A stretch of DNA of 64,000 nucleotides from Miscanthus floridulus (lineage: Eukaryota; Streptophyta; Magnoliopsida; Poales; Poaceae). Location: positions 80,791,922-80,855,921 of the forward strand of contig NC_089584.1 of the NCBI RefSeq assembly GCF_019320115.1, read 5' to 3'. A program made the translations under genes and the position numbers. Shown here in pieces: positions 54,746 to 64,000 of the stretch (position 1 is the first letter of the stretch; every line of letters starts with the position of its first letter). The notes under the pieces are model-generated. The model made no database searches, was not told the DNA's origin, and was given only the letters and a program-made list of their open reading frames with translations.

Positions 54746-57700
54746 TAAGCATAATACTATCATGTACGTCATTTTAAAAAACAAAGTTTTGGTTTTAAAA
54801 AGCCTATTTTGACAAAACTTTAGCAACAGGCAAATTTGTCAAAACTTATTTGCAAAACTATGCTAGTGACATCCTCCTTTATGCCCAGTTAAGGACTATT
54901 AGGTGGCTATCTAAGTACTAACATTGGGGTTTTTACTTTCGTCGTCCATACGGTGTGCTATTGTATGGATGTCATTCGTTTGAATGGTAATGTATGGATC
55001 AATTGCCTCTATGCCTAGGTAAGTGTGAGTTGTGAGAGCATGACCAGTCCCACTGTCTGTCTCGGGGAGAGTTAGCTGTGGTTACTGGAATATTTACATG
55101 TTACACGCATGTATATATGAAGGTACTTAATTGTGGGTATATCTGTTGGGTAGCTATGGATACCGAAGTATATATATCTAGGGATGTATATATGGAGAGT
55201 ATCTTAGTTTACTGCTTTCATTGTGTGCTTATTTATCTCTTGTGGAGATGGGCTACAATGAATTTGCCTACAGGTACGCTAACCACGAATGCGTAGATTG
55301 AATGTAGCTGACGACTAGCTATATATCGAGAGAGTACGTGTTATGCCACTGACATAGAACGTGATTGCCACCTTAGGCTGGCAATTTCGTGAGGACGAAT
55401 AGGACGAGCATGCATCATGATTGTGCTTGTGCATAAATATGCTTCCCTCATTTTATTCTAATATTAAGTAACTTGTGATCAATGTGATGTTACTATCTTC
55501 CCTGTGTGAAGCTAGACAAAATGCCTTGTCCCATGCTGCTTGACTAGCTATGCTTGAAGGTAGTGTGTGATTAGTTTTGTCTTGTATGTTTACTTCCAAA
55601 GGAAATAGATGACAAGTTATTAATTAGCAAAAACTTCACCCCTTGAAAACTAAATTGCTAAATGTAAGTAAAACTTGTTTTGTAGAGATATCCACCTACT
55701 CAGTAAAAAGGAAATAAAAAGATAACATCACCTTACTACCAAGTTTATGTGTAGTGGTGTTGCTATAGGTGACTACTTGTTATGTGCGAGCTATGTGCTT
55801 AGTAATAGTTGCTTAAGCTAATCGGATTGAGTATATTCGAAATGCTTGCTTATGACCATGAGGTATGTGTGGATGCTCGTTATCTAGGTAGTGTCATAGT
55901 TGTCACCCCTTTTGTCCACTGGTAAGCATACAAGTGTTGAAGAGCGCTATCCTAGAATAGCGTCCAAGTTTTGATGATCTCATGGTTGTCATCTCCAATT
56001 AAGTTCTCTTTTAGGAGCCTGATCATGTACACAAGGTTGCTAGCCCTTGAATGTTGCTGCTACGAAGACCTTTATCCATGCCTTTGCTTGACCTTAGGCC
56101 CAAGCTTAGTTTCCTTAATTGCTTGCATGTTCATGGTTGTCCCGCTCCTGTGTGGGAGGACCCTACTGCAAAAATCCTTGTTAGATCTCATTGCTCCTTC
56201 TTTTACAGATGATCTGGTGCAACGCTAATCGCTATCTACCCTGGCTTTGGAACCTTTTCCTCGTAGATCATGTCATTGCTTTATCAACTCAATCCCTAGT
56301 CAGTGCATTGGCTCTTGTCCCTCGAATCTCATTTATTTTGCCTCCAACCCTTTCAAGTCTCTAGATGTTTATCAGTCTTGATCTCATGTTGCTGCTTCAG
56401 TAAGACCAAATCTCATGTTAATCTTTACCTGGTAATCACCTTGGTGGACGCAAGGCGTATATGGAAATTAAGCAAGAGTCTCCTACTCAGTTGTATTCAG
56501 CAATTAGGCTATGTTCTCTTGTGCTTGTTTTGATCTTCTGATCGCCTCCTTGTTGACTCTTAACCTTGCGACTACCTTTGTTTGCTATCCCTCCTTCTCA
56601 TGGTGCTTGCTCCTATGCAACCAAATTTATGTCACGTGAAAATTCTTATGGGTTGTATGTTCAGTAATGGGGCCACGATTAGTGAACTACGGTGCCGCGA
56701 CGGAACCTAGGGCCTCCTTGTGGGCGGCCGACACATGGTTGTGCTACTGGGTGCGCGCTTGGTATCGAGGTTTCTAGACATGATCCATTGCAGAACTACA
56801 TCGATATGTTATTTTCACGTGAGCTCTTCCTTGGTTATCTCTCCATATCTAATCGGAAGATCCTTATATTAGACCAAAAGTAGTAGACCTTCCTTCTGAA
56901 GTCGTCCAGAGGATAACCTTGAAGAACATGTCACTGACATAAACATTAACAGACTACATGATGTGGTGGACAAGTGACTCTACTTGGTTGTCCCTATAAT
57001 AACATCAGTCATCTAGTGAGAAACTTATGTCATTCTCGTTGGATCAGAAAGGCACACAACACTTAATGTTAGATAAGTTGTTAGTCGGATAAGAATCAAA
57101 TGTCACATTATGATTATGACCTGGCTATCCAAGTCTTGATCATTATGTGCATGCAGGATCGCACAGTCGAGGTCAACCATCTCTAGTGTGCCCCCTTGTC
57201 TACTGACTTCGATGGCGACCATCTATTATGCGTAAATCACAACTATTGTTGGCAAGAGTGGGGATTTAGAACTTTTGGTGTTGAAAGACAACTGATTAGT
57301 TACCAGTAGGAAGCTTAACCTCCAGCTTGATGACAACTTTTTGCTAATTATGAAGGCTATGTCTCACAGAGCAATGTTAAGCAATGAAACAAGCAAGCCG
57401 TTTAGCAATGCAACTACTACTTTGTTTTCCAAAACCTGTGCTATCAAGTCAATTCCATCTTGGACAATCACACAGATAGTACAAGACGTTGTATCGGCTA
57501 CTGTAAGGAGCTAGCGAAAGCACTGTCCCTAGTTTCAATCAGCATCTTTGTGCCCCTAGGTGCCACTAACACATGTGTCCGGACTCTATTGGACGAAGCG
57601 CCGAAGGATATATAGGAATGGTTCCTTATCTCTGTAGGATAGTCCCTCCATGTAGAGTAGGCTTTGTGTCCTGAAAACATAGCCACAAGTCCAATGCTTG

Positions 57701-59530
57701 TGCATCATCAAGTTGGTGTCTAAATCAAACGATTTAAGTTGTTTCCTGAGAACCACATATGGAAAACCTTAGTCTACATCCTCAGATAAAAGAGCTGCTA
57801 CTGCTACACAAAGAGATCGAGAGTATAGAACACACACCACAACGTGTGAAGCAAAGAAAGAGAAGAACGAGAAATCTGTCCAGATTTTAGGGTACAAAAC
57901 CGAACATCTTCAAGCCAACGATTAGTGACTCAAACATGATTGGAATGGCCTCAAACTTTGGTGACCTCATTTCTCACTTAGGACACAGTCGATGCCTTAA
58001 GTTTGTTTGAGGATTGGTTGAGGGAAACATCGGATTTGAGAGATGTTTTGTCAATTCGGTACGCTATAATTACAGAATAGAGCAGTTTTGGTAGCCGCAT
58101 TGTTTGGATAGTCAAACAATGTCCGTTTGAGCTGAATTTTGGTGAGCGGTTAGGGGACTCATGGATCTATATTTCTACCAAAATTCATGCACAATGGAGC
58201 ACTAGTTTGTGAAATTTGAACAGAAAACCGAAGAGTACAGAATCTGTAATTTCTTTGTGACTGCGATCATCCTTCGCATTCGAAAGTTGTGTTTGCAATT
58301 GATGCCAAGGTATGTAACACAGTCAATAATTGTTGCTAGATAATCCTTTAGATGCCCTAAAGAAGACTCCTTGGACCCCCTTTGTACCTTGTTCTTGGCC
58401 TCTTCTATCAACAATGTTCGAGCAATCAAGGTGTTCTACGAGTCAATTTGTACCCCTGCAAATCGAAAGCAATTTGAAAGGCGTCAAATAGCAGATTTCA
58501 AGATTGTGATTTGGAGATATCGACTGACATTAGAAATGAAGCCCCAATGTCAAAAGTAGTCCACAAAGATAGTTTTGATATAGTGCTAGTCAACTCAACT
58601 TACTGAGCAACTGCACCATGAAGGAGAATCGTACTCAAAATGCATGGTAGTGAACTATTTCCCTAGTTTGAGGAAGTACTGGCAACTTTTGTTGACCTTC
58701 AGACCTCGCTAACATCTTTCTTCAATAAGGATTTCCAAGGCAGGCTTGTCCTTGGTACATTCTATGTGTTTTTACCCATGAGGTTGCCTCAGATTCAACA
58801 TAGATAACTGTTGCCGCTTGGATACGAGGATTCCCTCAAATAATGATCGTCGCAAATGATGGGTCCATAGAGTCAGCTGTCACATTCACCGCTCACTCAA
58901 TGGGCTCAGATTATATAGTGTTATCATTAAAGAAGTAGAACTGCACACATGGAACATTATGTAGTTTTCCATCGGTTGGCATCTGAGTGATTGAATGGTT
59001 ACGATCGGCTTAGATATTGCATGTTGGTTACTCGGGTTCCTACAGCCTCAGAGGATGCGTACCCCGTCTGTGATCTCATCCCTTATGAAAGGTTGTACTC
59101 AAGCTACTTTAGTAGAGAACTATTTTTCAAACCTTGTGAACAAATATAGCACCGTGGCAAGGAATGTCCATCAACAGACTGCGGTCTAGTGCAAAGTCCA
59201 TATGGTCTGTGCTATATCCACTAGGGAAGTAGATGTTACAAGTATTTAGTATACACTTGTATGACTCTTCGTACATCAAGGATGAAGTACACAGGACAGT
59301 GCTATCTTGGATTTCTTCCAATGTAACAATACTTTATGGACGCCAACGAAGGAAATTCTTCAGACAACAGCTTACGATGAAGAGCAAGTATCAGAAAGTA
59401 TCGTGACCAAATTAGCCTCTCTGATACTCCGAAGTTAAGTAGCCTAATGCTATCACTGATGTTGGAAACTAGATGACATGTTTTTCTTCCCTTAAAAGTC
59501 TTTCACACCGAATCTTGGGACGCGATTCCT
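54746..59530 (+). other. Non-coding internal region of the large element
   Basis: About 4.8 kb with no open frame longer than about 85 codons and none showing zinc knuckle, protease, YxDD, integrase or chromodomain motifs. Composition is even and AT-leaning. The last 150 bp resemble the Tekay/Del 3' end. A heavily scrambled pol cannot be excluded without a profile search. Confidence 0.6.
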
Positions 59531-59545
59531 TTAAGGGGGGAGGGT
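59531..59545 (+). promoter_or_regulatory. Polypurine tract of the large element
   Basis: TTAAGGGGGGAGGGT lies immediately before the TGTAACACC of the 3' LTR. Confidence 0.8.
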
Positions 59546-62500
59546 TGTAACACCCCAGGGTGTTTGTCACTAGTTAAGCAATGGGTTTGAGCTCAAACAT
59601 GGCATGTTAAGTGGTGATGAAGGTGTCAAGATCAAATCTACAAGAGTGAGCTCCAACTTAAACTTGGACAATGCACCTTTGCTTACATATGGATCCTTGC
59701 TAAGATTATGCAAGAGTAAGGCTAAACAAGGCTCAAAGTCTAATAGAAAAGCTGAAATCAACCCGACAGTGTTTGCAGTCCGGAATTCACCTGACATCGA
59801 CATTGACATCCCGCATTCTCCAAATTTTGCTAAGCAACTTGAGTTGGTCCAAAAATAAAAGTTGAAGGTTATATTATGGAGAAGAGCATACAAAAAGTTG
59901 CACTGAGTTTGACCGAGTTTTGACCTCCAAAGGCGAGTTCCCGTGACCGTTATCAACATGTTGACACTATCATATTGAGGCTTAATTACCCTGCTGTTAC
60001 AGAGCTCAAATGATCAGGCACCTTAAATAAGAAACATAGAGCAGGCCATGTAGAGCAAACTTCGTTTTTGGCCCAATAGCTAATTCAGCCCAGATCTGGC
60101 CCAAAAGCGCGCCCCACGTCGGACACTCCGGCGCACGCCACCATGTTCGCTGAATTGCCTCTATGGGCGACGCGTGTCCGTGAGCGTGGCAGCCATGCAA
60201 GAGCTTGCCCCACTCCATTGACGCGTGCGCCTGCCTCCTGCCATACCTCGAAGCCCTCCAAAGCGGACGCTCGAGCTTCTCACTCCCCTCTCTCCCTCGC
60301 TCGCCCTCGCCTCCCTGCTCTCGGCAGAGCACGCCGCTGCCGGCGTTGCCTGCTGCCGCAGCCGGCCCTCTTGCAGCCTCTGCCGACCAAGCCTAGGGCT
60401 GAGCGTGGCTCTAGCTGGCCACGGCTGGCCCAGCCGCACCATCGGCTGGCCTCCCCCTCGCATCCCTGGCTGGCCGAAGCCCCTCGCCGGCCGACCGAAC
60501 CGGCCACGACGGCCCCCGACGCGTCTCTCGTCTCTGCCCCACCAAAAGGAAGAAGAAGGGTCTAATCATAAATAGAAACTTTTTAACGTGTTCACTTTGC
60601 AAAATAGCCAGACACAAGAAGTTACATTTATGGGCTTCGTTGATTTGAGTAAAGTCCAGGGTTCCCAATGCAAAAGTTTTTCTTTTTTTCGGTTTAATCT
60701 TTTAATTGCAGATTTTTGTGCTGAACTTTGGAAAATCGTAGCAATTAGTAAAAAAATCGTAAAATAACAAATGTGGACTTTTTGGAATCCTTGTGAAGTT
60801 ATATATGCAGTATATCTATAATATGGCATTGTTTAGTATAAAGTTTGTGCTGTAAAAATAGATTTATGCAGTTAGGGTTTGAATGCTAGTCTTACTTGTC
60901 TTTTTCATAACTGCAGTTGTTTTGCTCAAATAATTGTGAAATTTTTGTGGAGTGCTACTAAGGTTATTATTGATGTCTGGTAAAAAATTCAATATTTTAG
61001 GCTTGATAGTTTAAGATCTATAAAAATAACAAATTACATGTATTGCTTTGCTCCTATTCTGAATAGTCCTGCATGTTTGAATTAATTGGCTTAGTTAACT
61101 TATGAATCATGACTTTATGATAATACATGAGTTGTAGTACTTTTATTAAGATTTTCAAAAAGCTAAATATCATGATTTTTGGTTAAGTAGATCTGGAGTT
61201 ATACTTGCTTAAATCTCTGTGGCTGTTTCAGCCCAAACCCAGAGAGGGTTTCCTTGTTCTTACTGTGGGGCCTTCTTAATAGTAGAATTAGCTTGAGGTG
61301 TTTACAACAAAGTTGTTTAGAATTTTTTAAGCTTTCGAAAAAGTCTATAACCACATTTATTGGACATGTATAACTCTATTTATAGCTGTTTAAAGTGGCA
61401 TGTCAGTTTCTGTCTATGTTTTAGATAGAGATGCAATTATTGGATTAATTGACCCTTGTAACTGTAGAATCATCTTAATATGAGAATAATAAAGTTGTAG
61501 GTAACTTACTAAGCTTTTCAAAAAGTTATGGTTCATGTTTGTTGGAGGTCTAGAACTCTAGTTATGCTTCTCTGGAGTACCTATCAGTTTTCAGTACCAG
61601 TGTTGTTGGGCTGCATTTGCAGTTTTTGCTTGTGCAATCATTTTTGTGGCGGAAATGATCTTTGCTATGGTTGTAGTGAATACCAAAGTTGTAGCTAATT
61701 TCATAATCTTGCTTGTGTTCAAATTGCATGGACATAGGCCTGATAATTTAGGAGCTATAGATTTTGTAAGTTCATTGTCAGATTTTACATGCTCTCTGTA
61801 GAGATCTGAATGATTGTCTTGTTTGACTTAGCTACGCTTTGAATCATGTCTTAGAGATAATAGAACAAGTGTAGTGCCTTTCATGAGATTTCCATATTTG
61901 TTAAAGAACATCCATTTTGGTGTTGTAGAGCTCCAGTTATAAGCTTGCGAAGTTGCATGGCAAAATCTGTCCAAGTCTGGACAGAGGTGCTCAATTGTGC
62001 TTGATTGACCTTGTTAATGGTGGAATCACCTTGTTATGATAATAAACATGTTTTAGAGAATTTAATAAGATTTATATAAAGCTAAGGTTCATGCTTGTTT
62101 GATGCCTGTAAAACCAGTTATGCCATTTTAAAACTACTACTACTTTTCTGTCCTAGTTTGGTGTAGATCTGAAACATTAGCATGTTTGACCTAGTTAGAT
62201 TTGGAATAAGCTTTTGGTGATAATAACAAAGTTGTAGATAATTCATGTATCTAGATGCTATTAAAATTTGGTGGTATTTGTCCTTGTGGTTTGTGAGTTA
62301 TGCCTGTTTAAAGTTGGGTTTCATAAATGGTTGCTTTCTGTCAATTGTGGACCAATTTCTGTAAATGGGTATATTTGACTTAGTTAACTGGAGAATCATG
62401 CTAAGATGATTAAAGATGAATTGTATAAAATTTCATAAGATTTCCAGAATATCTTGTTGCATGGCTATTGGATTTGTATAACTCTAGTTATGATCCAAAC

Positions 62501-64000
62501 ATGAAGCTGTTGTTTCCAGTCCAGAAATAGACATATGCGAGTTGTGGTTGTTTACTCCATGTGTTGCTAAGTGTGGCTTATGCCCTTGTTGATGGTCAAG
62601 TTATGATACTTGTGACCTTGTTAAACTTGTGTCATGCTTGATGTGCTTGCTCTCTATAGTTAGTTGTGTGATGTAGTTAAATAGCTATTGGTGTCTATGT
62701 CTTGCATGATCTTGTGTTTGTCTTGAATGCTTATGTGATGCATCTTGTGTTACCATTCATCACATTCATACACATGCATCTTGCATCTCATTTAGGTACG
62801 CTAGATGAACCACGTGAAGGATGTGATGTGGAGCCGAACTCAAAGATTGGGTTTGGTGGATCTATCCCGAAGATGGAAGGACTAAGCAAGTGCTACGACC
62901 GGAGATGTCACCAGGACGGTGCAAGCTAACTGAACTGACTTGTGTCGGATCCCAGGCAAGCCCCGGAGCATTCTAAGTCTCCCATGTTTTTACAAATATC
63001 TTGAGTATCTTTTATTGTTAATGATGCATTAAGTATAGGAATTGGTTGGAACGAATTGTTGCATTATATCCTTACCTTGTCCAGATAAAATCATGTGAAT
63101 CCTAATTAAGTGTAGGATCGAATGATGCTTAGCTATGCTTAGACCAATAGAAGTCGGGTGATTTCCTATCACCTGTGAGATGTAGGATGAGCTCTGGTCA
63201 CGGTTGGCTATATTTGCTATCGTGGAAAAGAACCATGTGTTAATAATGAAAAGAGACCGGGCAGGATGACGGTAGTGCAGCAACAAGGCATGGAGGTCTT
63301 GGGTGTGAATCTATCACCGTCCTGTGTCATTTAAGGACCGATGCGCTGTACGTCCTCATGTCAAGTTGAATGCATGCCTATCACTTAGTTGGTCGGATAA
63401 CTCATTCCGACCACGAAGCCGAGTAGCTCAACTCAGGTCGAAAGACCGAGAAGTGAAACTGTGCACCCTAGCGGTAGTAAGGATGTGCGGGGAGCCATTG
63501 GCATAAGTCCTAGGTGAGATTGACCACCTGGCAGAGTGGACTCCCTAAGGATGCGGGGCTGCTCGGAGCCGCAATTTTTGAGTTGTACCAAAGGTGACCT
63601 CATGCAATTTCGATGGGGGGAAGCAGGGTTTGTGTTAGGAATACCCCTCTAGCTAGATAGGAATCGATTCGAATCGCCGTCTCTCCTGGATAGTGAGAAC
63701 TTGACTGAGCAGCAACAATGTTGATTCACTAAATTTAAAGATATGGTTAAATGATGATAATGATGATGATAATGAGCCATGAAATACCTGATTTGGTTAT
63801 TATTGTTTGCAACTTAATTAAGTGATTGATTAGTACAGGTGCTAATATAGATGGTAGGTAATGGCTAAAAGTCACTGCTAGTACAGGTGAATAATGCTAA
63901 TGGTTACTCAAGCATTTATGCAAAAAGGTTGTCCAGCTAGATCCACTATTAAAGCCTTGCATAATCCTTGGTGTCACTTTATTTCTAGTTTATGACCGGT
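59546..64000 (+). repeat. 3' LTR of the large element (cut by window end)
   Basis: It aligns with 49786-54260 throughout; mismatches and small indels appear every few tens of bases in the lines compared, so the insertion is not very recent. The GC-rich block (60090-60560) and the 184 bp array (about 60720-62540) are both kept. About 470 bp of LTR should lie beyond the window. Confidence 0.85.

Larger units (their letters stand above)
49786..64000 (+). mobile_element. Large non-autonomous LTR element (LARD-like, Tekay/Del-derived)
   Basis: Two direct LTRs starting TGTAACACCCCAG at 49786 and 59546, a PBS after the first and a PPT before the second define the element. The second LTR runs off the window. 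LTR length is 4941 bp and the internal region 4.8 kb. The sequence just before the PPT (CTTGGGACGCGATTCCTTTA) is the usual 3' end of Tekay/Del chromoviruses, but no gag, protease, RT, integrase or chromodomain is recognisable. Very long LTRs with a long non-coding middle are the definition of LARDs. Confidence 0.8.

Noticed and set aside
54746..59530. Search for RT, integrase, zinc knuckle or chromodomain in the LARD interior
   Set aside because: No YxDD, HHCC, DDE or knuckle pattern found by eye on either strand; short frames show no family resemblance.
1..64000. tRNA, rRNA or other structured RNA genes
   Set aside because: No tRNA cloverleaf with A/B boxes or rRNA core sequence was recognised; TGGTATCA-type matches are retroelement primer-binding sites.

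Overview
This is plant nuclear DNA, almost certainly from a panicoid/andropogonoid grass (sorghum, sugarcane, Miscanthus or maize relatives). The evidence is the element types: Sirevirus-type Ty1/copia LTRs full of GACCGGACGC/GCGTCCGGTC motifs, CACTA transposons whose arms are built from TTTGCCGAGTG/CACTCGGCAAA repeats, Tat- and Tekay-like Ty3/gypsy relics, and small GGCC-ended MITEs. I see no bacterial-type operon, rRNA, tRNA or CRISPR. Species was not determined; all family names come from motif recognition, not database search.

Layout. 1-2564: decayed CACTA-like element with a broken Ulp1 (C48) protease gene and its repeat-rich end. 2565-14606: nested Sirevirus LTRs and a minus-strand Sirevirus (3' LTR 4154-5567, repeated polypurine tracts, an extra ORF in the env position with an apparent own promoter and leader intron, then pol and gag, all mutated). 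13893-20398: an almost perfect 3.25 kb tandem duplication containing a minus-strand gag piece, an LTR end with primer-binding site, and a plus-strand gag. 20399-23883: another partial gag and a nearly complete Sirevirus LTR.

24340-40106: the only host gene, a six-exon RING-CH (MARCH-type) membrane E3 ubiquitin ligase. Its fourth exon is split by an 8.9 kb CACTA element (26542-35451, TSD CTT) that carries degraded TNP2-like and TNPA-like genes. Its fourth intron holds a second, TNP2-less CACTA (35823-39577, TSD AAT). Rejoining across the first TSD gives an open frame of 268 codons, so the gene was intact before insertion. In this allele the frame ends shortly inside the transposon.

40107-49785: a MITE, gypsy LTR debris, Sirevirus LTRs (one a clean solo LTR, 45257-47219, with near-identical 5 bp flanks), a Tat-like gypsy RNase H fragment, and a gypsy element with LTRs and gag but no pol. 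49786-64000: a very large LTR element (LTRs of 4.94 kb, 4.8 kb internal region without recognisable gag/pol, PBS and PPT both present). It looks like a LARD-type non-autonomous derivative of a Tekay/Del chromovirus, with its 3' LTR cut by the window edge. Its LTR holds a degenerate array with a period of about 184 bp.

There is no cooperating pathway here. The story is one cellular gene in a dense nest of transposable elements. The points most worth following are the disrupted RING-CH gene, the independent transcription unit inside the Sirevirus, the hairpin cluster upstream of the CACTA transposase, and the periodic array in the LARD LTR.
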